Below, in pieces: positions 34,775 through 45,323 of a stretch of DNA of 64,000 bases. Under the pieces are notes generated by a model. The model was given only the letters and a program-made list of their open reading frames with translations. It had not been told where the DNA came from and ran no database searches. Where the stretch lies: the NCBI RefSeq assembly GCF_034190915.1, contig NW_026947506.1:14073501-14137500 (forward strand), written 5' to 3'. This DNA comes from Cavia porcellus. Taxonomy: Eukaryota > Chordata > Mammalia > Rodentia > Caviidae. The position numbers and the translations under genes were made by a program. Within the stretch, counting starts at the first letter, position 1. Every line of letters starts with the position of its first letter.

Positions 34775-35459
34775 CTCTAGCTATGCTGTTTAGTGGAATG
34801 AAACGAGGGACTGAGCTTACCACCACTGCATCTACCTCCGGTTTGTATGTGAGCCTGGATCTCCCCAGGCTCCTACTCTGCCCAGAATGGTGCACATGCA
34901 AAAGTAGCAGTGAGTTTCTCAAGAAGTCATTTATGCTTGTTGTGTCACAGTGGGAAAAAGGACCTGAGATTTCAGAGCTGGTCTTGCTCCAACAATGTTA
35001 TAGGCAGCTGAGTTAAATATAAATATAGATAGTTAGAGAGGGCTAGGCTTTCAAAGGTGCCAGTGCAGAAGACCAGACAGCTTACAACTATGTGGGTAAC
35101 AAACACTTCCCTCAGTGAGCTAGGTCCCAAGACAAAAGAGAAAACAAACAGAACATTACCTTAAGTATAAACATCTGGGATGGATATTCTAAATAGATAT
35201 CTATCACTTTGAAGAAGTCAAAAGGAGCCACTAATTCAACTCCTTACAACAAAGCCATGCTCCTCCTCTGTACCTTCCCTACTGGATCCCAATTTAATCA
35301 ATTTTACCTGAGCATTTAGGTAATTTTATTGATGGACCATAATTCTGTCCAACCTCATGCCTCACTGAATTGCGAGTTCCCATTTTCACCCACCTTAGAA
35401 TGGTTTCACTTTGTGGTTATGCACTGTAAAAATCCCTACAAAAAACAAGGTCTTCAGAA

Positions 35460-35765
35460 CCCCATTGGACACCTCTTCTGTCTGCTTTTCTCTGGACCTC
35501 TCTCCCTCCCCCCTTCACTCTCTTTCTCTCTCTGACATGGTGTATTCAGCTAGCCTAGGGCTTAGTTGTGTCTAATATCACATTCACCCAACTTGGTACT
35601 GGGCATAGGGAAGCATCTTAAATCTCCAAGAGTATCTAGTGTGCTTCTTTATCTCTATCATGCTACAATCTTATCAGGACACAAGCTTTCTATCTCTCTT
35701 AACATCCAGTGTTCCTAAAATTCATTCTTTGATTTTAGAGAACACATACTTATAATGTTCATCCA
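35460..35765. mobile_element. Block-B-specific 300-base insertion, possible solo LTR
   Basis: The flanks are continuous in copy A around 12890-12920, where this stretch is missing. It contains a CT-rich run (CCTCTCTCCCTCCCCCC..TCTCTCTTTC) and ends with TGTTCCTAAAATTCATTCTTTGATTTTAGAGAACAC (35710-35745). That ending is almost identical to 42430-42465, upstream of the retroviral gag remnant. An LTR end shared by the two sites is the simplest reading; I could not define clean TG..CA ends or a target-site repeat. Confidence 0.4.
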
Positions 35766-35861
35766 GTAAGTTGAGTTTCCTTCCCTTATATCCGCAAAGG
35801 GAAAAAGAAAAAGAGAATGAATCAATGCCAATCAGACACTACATCAGGATCTGGCACTAAT

Positions 35862-35990
35862 GTGGGGGACCCCAGGCAACACAGTTAGACATTTTTCCTC
35901 TTTGGTACAGGGATTCAAACTCATGACCTCATGCTTCTCAGGCAGGTGCTGTGCCTCTGAGCTATATCCCTGAACCTAAGGCATTACAGT
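35862..35990 (-). mobile_element. Old tRNA-derived SINE, minus strand (copy B)
   Basis: Minus strand: GATATAGCTCAGAGGCACAG, GCATGAGGTCATGAGTTTGAATCC..TGTACC, then an A-rich run. Same position and orientation as 13322-13470 in block A. Confidence 0.75.
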
Positions 35991-35999
35991 TACTTTTGA

Positions 36000-36760
36000 C
36001 TATTCTAATCAGACCTCTTTCAGATTCCACCCCATTTCAGAGCTCCCATCCCACAACATTACCATTGTGTAGTTTGAGGGTCTCCCAGGGCTTTTGCTAT
36101 GCAGATTGTAAAAACCACAGAAAACATCCCATCCAGCTGGGGTCCTGTCAGTAATGTACTCCTGACAAGCACTTTGATGCCATGACACCAGAAGAGCCCT
36201 TGCCCTTGGCCTCCTCTGATTTGACAGATTATACAGTCTGCACCCTTTTCATTGATCAATTTCCACTCTATTGCCCTCTCTATGAGCCAAGGACAAAAAG
36301 AGAAACAAATATTTATCTCCAGAGTGTAACCCAAGTGGAAGATTGTAATGCAGAGATTTTTGGACCAGGTTCTCTTACAAAATGTTAATCTCATCTCACC
36401 TGAATAATAGTACTTGCATGTAAAGGCTTTAACCTGAGGTCTCAGAGATGAACCATATTCTAATAGGACTCTGGACTCTTCCTGAAAATGGACCATGAAT
36501 GTCTTCAGAAGGTTCCAGGGTCAGCATTCTAGTAAAGACTCACTACTCTCATGTCAGAAAACAACCTGACTACAGGCCAGGCCAGGACAAAATAGAATAG
36601 GAGAGAATTGGTTGCTTGAGATATCAATATTGGGGAATGATCACCTAGCTTTGCTTTGAAGATTTTCACACTAGGTCTTTCCACTTATTAATTTTCAGCT
36701 ATGGAAATGAATGTGTACCCGTGAAAGGAACATGGAACATTAGAGGTAACATTAAACTTT
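36000..36760 (+). repeat. Duplicated family segment, copy B2
   Basis: Fourth copy, closest to A2. Anchors: CCTCT..CAGATTCC.CCCC (36014), AACATTACCATTGTGTAGTTTGAGGGTCTCC (36055), GCCATGACACCAGAAGAGCCC (36178), TCTGATTTGACAG (36215, the CCAAT-type box with one change), GGTTCCAGGGTCAG (36510) and ACAGGCCAGGCCAGGACA (36563). CpGs kept in A2 are mostly lost here. The 145-codon minus frame 36496-36059 crosses it; residue similarity to the A2 frame is patchy and I do not call it coding. Confidence 0.65.
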
Positions 36761-38466
36761 ACTGCAGATTTTCATGTTTTTTTAAGAAATGCAATGTAGT
36801 GCATTTGGGAATATGGAGAGATATTTCAAAAGTTAACACTTTACTGTTATTTGAGTAAATCTCATGGATTTTCAGAAAACTTGTGGGTTTGAGTTGATGT
36901 ACTCTACATAGTTATGAGAGTTTTAGTTGTCATTCAGTTTTACATCAATGGGACAAAATATACAAAACCTAAAACTTAAACAATGAGAAGTTTACCTTGT
37001 TGCACAGTATCAGTACATGATCTGCTAGTTGCAAGGCAGAAATAGAATTACAGAGTCTCATGGTGAAGAAAAATACTCTCAAACCATGCCATCTAGGAAC
37101 CAGAGAAAGTTAGGGAAGCTGAACACAGAGGACATGTTTCCAGAACATGCCCCCGCCCCCAAGTGGCTCAGCTGTAACACAGCCCATCCTTTTCACAGGT
37201 TTTTCATATACTGAAATTATAAATAGATTAATCCACTGATGAGTACTGATTCCACACAATGAAATCAAATTTCAAACATTTAAAATATTTGAGACAGACA
37301 CTTAACACTAAGTCTGCTGTTAGGAGCAAAACAAGACACCCAATAACAGAGTCATCCACAAAGAGACCTGAAACAGGAGGAAGGGCTCTCCCCTTGACTA
37401 TCAGTATGCACTGCATAGGTTGGTGAGGAGGAGATTTAGGTTTAGGGTTAGGCTTAAGCACTGAGCTGCCAAAGATAGGATTGTGGCCCTGGTAGGTACC
37501 TCACTGGTGCTTAACAGGTTACTTAGGTCCCAGAAGCAATCTCAGTCTGAAGTAAAGGGCCACAAGAAACAAATGTGTATCAGTTCAGTGGCATGTAGGA
37601 TGCAGTATTCCAACTGATGCTAAAAGGCCTGGTTATTGACAAGGCTGTTTCTGTTAACTTTCAGCTATGAATCTTGTCTTAACCACAAGCCTCACTCTTG
37701 TCATGGATCCCTTGGTAGTGCACAAGCATCCTTCTGGATTAAGACCCTCCCAGTACTTTTCCCATGCAGACACTGACATTGGAGCCCTCAAACAAGTCAG
37801 GATCAGCCCAGTCAGAAGGCACTCAGCACACAATGGCCATGGGTGCCTTACAAAGGAGGACCCACATCTCTGGCCAGTGTACCTGACCAGAGGGTTCACA
37901 TAATACAAACTTCTTCATTGATGCCAGGCTGCTAAATTTCTTGTACAATGCGACAACAGGCACAATGGTCAGTGTTTTACCTGCATGTATGAAATTGAAA
38001 TATTAGACTCTAATAAATCCTTGCCTATCTAGTCTTCTTCTATTAGACTCTAATCAACCCATCCCTGTCTAGTCTAGCTCTACCTTTGATAACCTCTTCC
38101 CTTGATGTTGCCTTGACCAACCTGAAGGATCATTGCCCTGAAGGAAATATTTTACAGTCCTTTACAGATGTTTGTGTCTTTTTACTGTTCCCATGGTGCT
38201 CTTCCTATATTTTTTCCTGAAAATTTGATCACAACAGAACTCCTGCAGTTCTCAACCTAAAGCCACTTGTAAAAAATCTCGAAACACCAATAATAAGGCT
38301 CAAGGCAAGAGTAGGACAATATGTAAAAGAAGGGAAGCACTAGTCCCTTTTGAAAGAACTGAGGTATTTTTAAATTAAAATCTATCAGATAAAATTCCAA
38401 ACATTTCATAGGAAAGAATTGAACCATGTGTATACAAAATTAAAAAAAATGTATGGGGTTTTAAAA
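36761..38466. other. Spacer, nothing recognised
   Basis: Frames of 84 (minus, 37908-37654) and 78 codons (plus, 37667-37903) overlap in a stretch of higher GC, without recognisable domain. A short direct repeat (TATTAGACTCTAAT with TCTAGTCT, near 38000 and 38041) and a TTTAGGGTTAGG string at 37440 are the only oddities. Confidence 0.4.
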
Positions 38467-38570
38467 TGCTTTTTCAGGGGCTGGGGATTTAGTTCAGTGT
38501 CTTAAGTGCTTGCCTGGCAGGTACAAGGTCATGAATTCATCCATAGCAACAAAACAAGAATGCTTTTTTA
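38467..38570 (+). mobile_element. ID SINE, diverged 3' half
   Basis: GGGGCTGGGGATTTAGTTCA at 38477, TGCCTGGCAGGTACAAGGTCATGAATTCATCC, short A-rich tail. The repeat AATGCTTTTT precedes (about 38465-38474) and follows (about 38560-38569) the element. Confidence 0.85.
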
Positions 38571-38649
38571 ATGCTTAACTCTCTCAACAATTTTTATTTT
38601 AGAAAGATAATAGTGAAACAGTTGAAAACCTGGCACTGTCTGTTGGGTG

Positions 38650-39078
38650 CTGCTACAAGGAGGCCCTTTCCTCATGCACCCAGTGTGGGCAGAGTGATCT
38701 AGGAGAAGACCTGCCTCTGCCTACTGTGCACTGCCACTGGAGGGCCCTTTCTTCTGGAAGCCCAGCACAGGCAGAGAGAATGAGGAGAAGACCCACCTCT
38801 GCTTGCCAGGCAGTGCCACTGGAAGGCCCTTTCCTCTGTATCCCCAGCACAGGCAGAGATATCCAGGAGAAGACCCAAACCTGCCTGCTGGGTGTTGCCA
38901 CTGAAAGGCCCTTTCCTCCACATGCCCAGTGGTGGCTGAAGGACACAGACAGATCCAGATCTGCCTGCTGTGTACTGCCACCAAAAGGCCACATTCTACA
39001 GGTGGCCAGTGGGCAGAGAGAACCAGCAGATCCATCTTCACCTTCAGGGAGCTGCCACCAGAAGGCTTCTTCCTGCAG
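38650..39078. repeat. GC-rich tandem array, about 75-base unit, six units
   Basis: The unit core is CTGCCAC(T)GGAAGGCCCTTTCCTC..GCCCAGCACAGGCAGAGAGA..AGGAGAAGACCC. Successive CTGC(C/T)(A/T)C cores lie near 38651, 38732, 38813, 38895, 38977 and 39053. Divergence rises towards the right end. The repeat keeps several frames open (minus 39138-38653, 161 codons; plus 38726-39130, 134 codons), which is an artefact of a period near a multiple of three. The next 500 bases have the GC-mixed character of an L1 5'UTR, so promoter monomers of an L1 are one explanation and a minisatellite another. Confidence 0.85.
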
Positions 39079-40790
39079 GCAGCCAGCAGGAGCAGTGACA
39101 TACAGAAAGGTAAGCTTTGTGCATCCATAGGCCACCATTTGAGCCCTGTGGTTTTCTCAGAGAGCCGTCATCCACTAGCAGAATCAGATAAACACACATG
39201 TGTGTCTACCATCGTGAGTAACCCTGTGTAGACACTCAGGGTGAGAGAAGTAGCCCCACTTACATGCACCACTGATCATCAGCAAAGCCCTAGTATACTA
39301 AAAGCTCTGGAGAATCCCACTATACAACCTACTAACTTCCTGCAAATCTGGAATTAAAGGAACCCAGGTGCCGTCCCCATCCACCTACACTACATGGGGC
39401 AGCTAATGTGCGAAGTTCCTGGAATCCCACAACCGGGAGGGTCAGAATGAGAGGCACAGTGTAGTTCCTTCTTTGATCACAACACTGATATGAAGCAAAA
39501 CCTATCAACTGTAGAGTAAACCCTCAGTAGTATACTGCTCCTTCCTTATAGGTTGAAAAATTTTCTCTTCCAATTTATTATTTTACCACAGTAAGGTTAT
39601 CACTGGAATCATTACATTTAGCCTTATTGTCAAATGCACTGGCTTGACAGATGCCTAGGAAAGTAGTGTAGGATGTCTGAGTGTAGGATGTCTGACTGAG
39701 GCAGAGAGGCATGAACTTACAAGTTACCTCCAGTCTCCAGTCCCTTCATTTCAGTTGCATTTCATCCTGAAGAATCCCCATTGGAATTTTGAAGACTGGC
39801 TATGGGAATCCACAAGTAACTGAAGACCAATAACCAAAGGCCATGACAAAAACCACTGCTTCTCTACCAGGAAAACATATCTCTCCACTGATTTTTATTC
39901 TATCTAGAATACAAGTTTATTGGATGATGCTAACCACAAACAGCATGAATCTTCTCTCCTTAGGTTGTGGCCTATATTCCACAAATATCAAGAGCTTTGC
40001 TAATCTGTTAAGTGGTTCCTACTCTAGTCAAGTGGACATAGGACAATTAATAATCCCAAATCACTAATGATTATATTTCTAGGCTCGCCCTACAAAGATT
40101 GTCTTCAGTCATCCAAATTACATTTTACCAGAAAAATGGTATGGAAAAGCCAATCATTTCCCAGTAGAAGCTCCATGGCCGTCCTTAGACTTGAGAAAAA
40201 ACAACCCCCCCAAATCATCTGCTCATAAATCATCTGCTTTCCAAAACTCTCCACCTTTTCATGTCCAACAGTCATTTAAACTATGTGTGAATTAAAGTCT
40301 AATCATAATTTTACCTTATATAAAATGAGGGTGGTAAAAGCTCATCTTCCTATGACACAATTTGTAAAAAAGATGACCCAATGTGAATTGCCCATGTCTT
40401 CCTTTGCATTTGTGATTCCTTCAACATTCCACTTGAGAGTTGATGCAAAATTCCTGGTGCCTGAGTATTTTCATTTTGTCTTTAAGAAATACATGCTTTG
40501 CTTCCACATATCTACTGACTCATCCAGTCATTGCTATAATATATCATGAATATCTTATGTGTTCTTCTATTTTTCAAAAAGTGAAACTGCCCTAGTGTTG
40601 AATCTTCTTGAAGCTGAACCACATCATTAAATTTAAATCATCTGATTGAAGTGTGTTATTACAGGAACTGCAATGACATTTTAAGTGTTTATAGGCACAT
40701 ATTTATTACATGTATTATCAGTGCTCTATGAAACCACAAGAAATACAACACACATAGAGTACTACATTATTTGTTCATCGTCTAAGATTT
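39079..40790. other. Possible L1 5'UTR piece, then spacer
   Basis: 39079-39470 is GC-richer, with phrases such as AACCGGGAGGGTCAG; it could be the 5'UTR of a truncated L1 attached to the tandem array. From 39470 to 40790 I see only AT-rich sequence with short unsupported frames. Confidence 0.35.
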
Positions 40791-40794
40791 GATC

Positions 40795-40965
40795 TTTGTA
40801 TCTTTTGAGCAGGAGGGTTGAGATAGGGTCTTGCTATGAAGTGAAGGTTGACCTTGAACTCACTTATGTAATCTAGGCTGACCTTGAACTCACAACAACA
40901 CTCCTGGCTCTGCTCCCAAGTGCTGGAATTAAAGAATGCAACACTGCACCTGGTTTTCCATGTAC
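40795..40965 (-). mobile_element. B1-type SINE, minus strand
   Basis: GAGATAGGGTCTTGCTATGAAG.., ACCTTGAACTCAC twice (about 40851 and 40882), CTCCTGGCTCTGCTCCCAAGTGCTGGAATTAAAG, GCACCTGG. Standard B1 layout with a small internal repeat of TGACCTTGAACTCAC. Confidence 0.9.
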
Positions 40966-40984
40966 TTTTTATTTGTGCTATTAA

Positions 40985-41070
40985 TCTTTTTGGTACCAGG
41001 AATCAAACACACAAGCTCACATTTTCCAGGTAAGTACATTACTGCTGTGCTATGTCCTTGGAAGTTTGCA
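40985..41070 (-). mobile_element. Old tRNA-derived SINE, minus strand
   Basis: TTTTTGGTACCAGGAATCAAACACA.., CAGGTAAGTACATTACTGCTGTGCTATGTCCTTGG: B box and A box of a diverged tRNA-like SINE in reverse orientation. Confidence 0.65.
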
Positions 41071-42265
41071 TACTTTAACGTTCCTGACATCTCTGAATTT
41101 AAAAAGGAATGAGAAAATGGCAAAAAGAAGAAGCAAAAGGATAGCTGTTATGCAGAACCAGAGGAGAGAATATAAGGATAATGAGAAAGAAGAGTGACAG
41201 AGAGGAAGTGCTCCTATGAAGTATAGATTTGACATCAAATATCTGAGGTAAGACATGTTGGGTGAGGCCTTTTTCATGATGTCCTTCTGGTCCTTGCTTT
41301 TGAGGATGAATGTAATGAGATATACTGGGCCCTTTAAAGAGATTATGATATTTCAAAACATTGAATGGAAGTAAACAACATAGAAAGAGCCAGAGTGCTT
41401 GGTGAGCACAGTGAGGTACACTATATGCATAAAGAAGGCCACCTGCTCTCCCTCAGTAGAGAGGATCTTTAACAGAGACCACAGTGATGACACTAGAAAA
41501 CAAATGAACACTAAATAGCAATAACATCTCACACAGTATTGATCTCTCTTCAGTTTTACTTCATGTGGAAGAGAAATTCTTGGGCTATAATACATTCATA
41601 CAATACAAGGTGGCATTATTATTTTTAACATACTTAATAATATTCAGACACTACATAAGATCATTTCAAATGTTTATAATGTCCAAGAGATATTATTTTA
41701 TAAAACAAACAAGCAACTATTAAAAATCATTTTGTTAGGACATATAGGTCATATAAAACTTTCCTGCAATTTCAAATTTAAATATAATATTGTTTATAGT
41801 AAAGAGAAGTCACATACTGTAGGGGAGGAGAAGGTTTACAAATCTCATGTGTTTTCCTTTTTAAGAGCACATGGAAAGATGCAAGTATGGTCACATGAAT
41901 TAGATGTGACATTGCAAATGGATGGCATTCTGTAGAGAGGCCACACTGACTCCATTTTGCCCCAGACACATCCAGCTGACAATGTTTTGAGAAAAAGCAC
42001 AGGCCTTGAAACACTGCCCCATTTAAAGTTAAAAACATGAGGTCCTATAAAGAGAAGAAGCAAACAAGTTATACAACCTAAGTACATGCAACTTGAGTTT
42101 CTTCATTCTCTATCTCAATAAAAGCTGCTTACTTATACAGACTGGGTGGAAGATATTAGCTAAACACAATTTTAGAAATATGTAAAATTTCAAAACAATA
42201 TTAGGAATGGGATGCTGGAAAATTAAAAGTTGGCAAGAAATTTATATGATAATTTTAAAATCCCA
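41071..42265. other. Spacer, nothing recognised
   Basis: AT-rich sequence; overlapping minus frames (41595-41353, 41356-41099, 41277-41050, 42087-41845) have no recognised domain. Confidence 0.4.
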
Positions 42266-42269
42266 GTAT

Positions 42270-42480
42270 AAATTTGTCTCCCAGTGCATTTACAAGTGAT
42301 TGCTTGAAACTTTTAAGCTATTGGTGAAGCTATGCTGTGCCTGGTGACCCATTCAGGAACACTTCTGTTTCTCTGTGTCAGGTAGAAGCTTTCTTTCCTC
42401 AATAAATATAATCTGTTGTTAACCCCCAATGTTCCTAAAATTCATTCTTTGATTTAGAGAACACAAATTAACACCAGACA
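42270..42480 (+). mobile_element. Possible LTR end upstream of a gag remnant
   Basis: Contains CAATAAATATAATCTG (poly(A) signal near 42400), then AATGTTCCTAAAATTCATTCTTTGATTTAGAGAACAC, shared with the block-B insertion at 35710-35745. Position, signal and sharing fit the 3' part of an LTR of the first retrovirus, whose gag follows at 43024. Boundaries are not defined. Confidence 0.4.
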
Positions 42481-42890
42481 TCTAGAAGTTTTAGGATTTC
42501 TTTTAGCTGTATCATTAGAAGGCTTTCCACAGAGGTCATTGGATGATGATATGTGGGAATCAAAGTCAAAATCTTGTACTCATTTATAATGCATTCTCAA
42601 GCACTGAAAGATGCTTGACACTTACATGCCTGAAAATGTGCAATTTGATGTTTTTCTGCACATGCACATGCCCTGCCTACCATCTAGAGACAGAATGGAA
42701 TGCACAGGGAAGTGTTAATTATGATGTTCTTTTCAACTAAAATTACACTGTTAAAGGGATGAAAAATGTTCAGAAGCACCATATGTTCAAACTTTTTACA
42801 TGATGAAAAAACTCATATTTGTGCTCTAAGGATAATTACAATTCATGGGAAACTACTCCTGTTCATATGACTTTTTCTCTCAATGACTTA

Positions 42891-43038
42891 AAGCAGATCA
42901 AGATAGGGGCTGGGGATTTAGCTCAGCGGCATAAGCACCTGCCTTGCAAGCAGGCGGTTGTGAGTTCGATCCCTGGTACCGATAAAAATGAAAAAGACAA
43001 AAAAAAAAAAAAAAAAAAAAAAAAAGCAGATCAAGATA
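42891..43038 (+). mobile_element. Young ID SINE inserted in the gag remnant
   Basis: GGGGCTGGGGATTTAGCTCA at 42906, CCTGCCTTGCAAGCAGG, GAGTTCGATCCCTGGTACC, GATAAAAATGAAAAAGAC and a long A-run. The perfect 15-base target-site duplication AAGCAGATCAAGATA lies at 42891-42905 and 43024-43038. The long uninterrupted A-tail points to a recent insertion. Confidence 0.97.
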
Positions 43039-43480
43039 GAAGTAGAAAAATTGGCAAATGACCCTGATAAATACATTGATGTCTTTACAGGATTTACCCA
43101 GACCTATAAGGTAGATTGGAAAGGTATAAAGTTAATCTTAAATCAATCACTGACTTCTAATGAGAGACTAAAAACATTACAAGCTGCAATTACATTTGGT
43201 AATAAACACCATAGTGTTATTTTTAAACATCCAGAAGACAGGCATCCAGGGGAACAACCAGTTTTCCCTGGAGTTTGAGCAGTCCTTACTCAAGACCCCT
43301 GCAGGACAAACAGCCACAAAACAGATTGGAGCCGAAAATGTTTTCAAGTATGTATTCTTGAAAGACTAGGAAGGACAAAAACCAAGCCTTCTAGTTATTT
43401 TACCTTGACATCTATTTATCAGGAGAAAGATGAAAACACCTCTGCCTTCTTGTATCCCTTACAAAAGGCACTGGTAAACA
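43024..43480 (+). pseudogene. Endogenous gammaretrovirus-like gag (capsid) remnant
   Basis: The plus frame 42988-43278, after the SINE tail, reads as the N-terminal half of a retroviral capsid protein of the class I (gammaretrovirus-like) type: a leucine/aspartate region ending in KYID, then a T-Q-T-Y/F segment, a W, and a conserved alanine-glycine helix. After a stop at about 43277 a shifted frame continues with the major homology region (an ILE.L...KTKP..Y pattern and an ENTSAFLY-like pattern, about 43355-43460). Matrix, p12, nucleocapsid and pol are not seen next to it. The old viral gene is broken by at least one stop, a frameshift and the SINE; not functional. Confidence 0.8.
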
Positions 43481-43556
43481 TGTGTTCATGCTCTGAATTC
43501 AATAAAATGGGTTTTGTTTAAAGGCATGGTTATTGTCCAGACAGTACAGGCATTAC

Positions 43557-43653
43557 AAAAGTTACAGGGCTGAGGCTTAGCTCAGTGGCATAAGTGCCTG
43601 TTTGGCAAAGATGAGGTCATGAGTTCGACCCCCAGTAGCCCCAAAAAGTTACA
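43557..43653 (+). mobile_element. ID SINE with target-site duplication
   Basis: GGGCTGAGGCTTAGCTCAGTG at 43567, GAGTTCGACCCCCAGTAGCC and a very short tail. The direct repeat AAAAGTTACA lies at 43557-43566 and 43644-43653. It lacks the GATAAAAAGG tail of the young subfamily, so it is a different or older ID variant. Confidence 0.92.
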
Positions 43654-43659
43654 AAAGAT

Positions 43660-44880
43660 AGACATTGCTATAATTAGTTCACTTGATAATTTAAGGAAAC
43701 ACTGCCTCCTTAGTATTTTATAATCAAGACTGGGAAAAAGGCAAGGAAAGAAAACAAAGATACTGAAAAGTTGCCTGCCTTTGTTGAGCCCTTAAGAATA
43801 ACAAAATCTAAACCCAATTCTTAGCGTTCCAAGAAGAGCTCAATAGGTAGACTCAACTGGTAATTCTGAGGAAAGCCAGGCCATCTTTAGAGGGATGGTC
43901 TTAAGAGCATCCCTATCTTATTACCTGAATGAAAATGCATCCACTGAAATTGATATTGAACTCTGAGATGGAGGCCCCAGAGCTCAGACTCATCTTCCCA
44001 GAAGGTCTAACAAGACTAACAGACACAAGGCACTCTGCCTCTTCTTTCTGGCTGAGCTGTCATATTTACTTGTCTTCTCCTGGAGGAGCCCTAGATAATG
44101 ATGACCTGAGAGAGAAAAAAGACCCAGCGTATTTCTGGACTTTGGCACTGGTCTCTTTGTCTTTCTGCAGCTCTGGCCATCTTCCCAGACATCTTATCTG
44201 AATAAAAAGAGTCACCAGAAGATGAATAACTCATTTAAGCTGTAAATGGGATGGCTTTCTTATTATATGTTTCTTTTTTAATTTGCCTAAAACTCTAAAT
44301 TCCATCCTAGGGAGATATTATACCCAGTTTAAGTATGGCAATATATATACACAGGTTGCCAACTAATCAAATGTTTTATGGCTTACCAGATCTAATTCAT
44401 TTCTTCTTCTTCATGGGTTCCTCCCAGCCTTAGCACATCTTCTGATGATTCACAGAAGGCCCTTACTACAAACGCAATAGATATTGTCGTTCATGAAAAA
44501 TAAATTACAGTTTTTCATTGGCTAAAATAATGCAACAATTGTTATAATCTGGTTCTCACAAGTCATTAAAATTTTCAAAATAATATAACTAAAGCTATAG
44601 GGACATTGACAAAATAATAGATTCCATCAGGAAAGGGTTCTAAGAATCAGTGGTTTTGAATTGCTACTCTATTCCCTTAAAAACAAGTATGAGACTTACC
44701 TGTCACCTCTTTTTGTCACAGTTTCATTACACAAGCTCTAATTTCCCTAAATGTTTATTTATTTTTGCCTACATGGTGCAAAACCCCAAGGAATCATATA
44801 AATAAAACCAATGGCAATGTGCTAGATTACATTTACCAGAATCTGAAAAGTAAAAACTGTACAAGGAAAATTATTTTTGA
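43660..44880. other. Probable internal remains of the first retrovirus, unresolved
   Basis: Between the gag remnant and the LTR-like region. The 90-codon plus frame 43929-44201 has no motif I can place in pro, pol or env. No RT or integrase signature was found, so most of this provirus interior is deleted or unrecognisable. Confidence 0.35.
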
Positions 44881-44884
44881 ACAC

Positions 44885-44998
44885 CTGTGTTAGGGCTGGA
44901 AATTTAGCTCCGTGGCATAAGTACACCCTACAAGCATATTTGTGAGTTTGATCCCTGAAATAAAACAAAAACAAAGAATGAAATAAAAATAAAACCTG
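44885..44998 (+). mobile_element. ID SINE, moderately diverged
   Basis: GGGCTGGAAATTTAGCTCCGTG at about 44894, GTGAGTTTGATCCCTGA, A-rich tail. The target ACCTGTGTT is repeated at about 44885 and 44994. Confidence 0.88.
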
Positions 44999-45323
44999 TG
45001 TTTTGTCTGAAACTACCTAGCTCTGTAAATACTTCATGCTCTGTAATTATATTCTTAAACACTGTAATGAAGAAGAATAATCAAACATGCAGTAGGTCAC
45101 TTTGTAACTGATTATCATTAACCTAGTCTTGTATCTGATGATCTCTCTCTGCTAGCTAATCAGAAGAATTTCCACACTGTTTTGATTCACCTTTGTACCT
45201 CCTACTTATGCATCATATAAAAGCTCTAGACCATCAGAGATAGAGGCCTGATATTTTGGGAATGATCTCAATCAGTGCCCATCAATATTAAAGAAATCTG
45301 CCTCCAAATCCTGGGTGTAGTTT
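44996..45323 (+). mobile_element. Left part of an older LTR, interrupted by a second provirus
   Basis: The 3' part (ATAAAAGCTC at about 45218, a GGGAATGATCTCAATCAGTGCCCA block near 45258, ATTAAAGAAATCTGCCTCC at about 45288) parallels the end of the next LTR (GGAATGATCCTACTCAGAGGCCCA, AATAAACTGCCTCC). It has no terminal CA: it stops at GTTT where the next LTR starts with TG at 45324. The rest of an LTR-type end (ATTTTGTTATTTCTGTTTG..) resumes at 50640, after the second provirus. The simplest reading is the 3' LTR of the gag-bearing element, split by a later integration. The left edge is uncertain. Confidence 0.5.

Larger units (their letters stand above)
34191..35999. repeat. Paralogous block B (matches 11440-13470)
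   Basis: Collinear with the A block. Differences: it carries a 17-base triplication at 34724, lacks the B1 of 12700, and has an extra 300-base piece at 35460-35765. A minus frame of 120 codons (34395-34033) straddles its left edge and has no recognisable domain. Confidence 0.8.

Noticed and set aside
37434..37456. Interstitial telomere repeat
   Set aside because: Only about two TTAGGG-like units; too short to mean anything.
38653..39138. 161-codon minus-strand frame (and 134-codon plus frame) as proteins
   Set aside because: Both run through a GC-rich tandem repeat, where repeated stop-free units keep frames open by chance.
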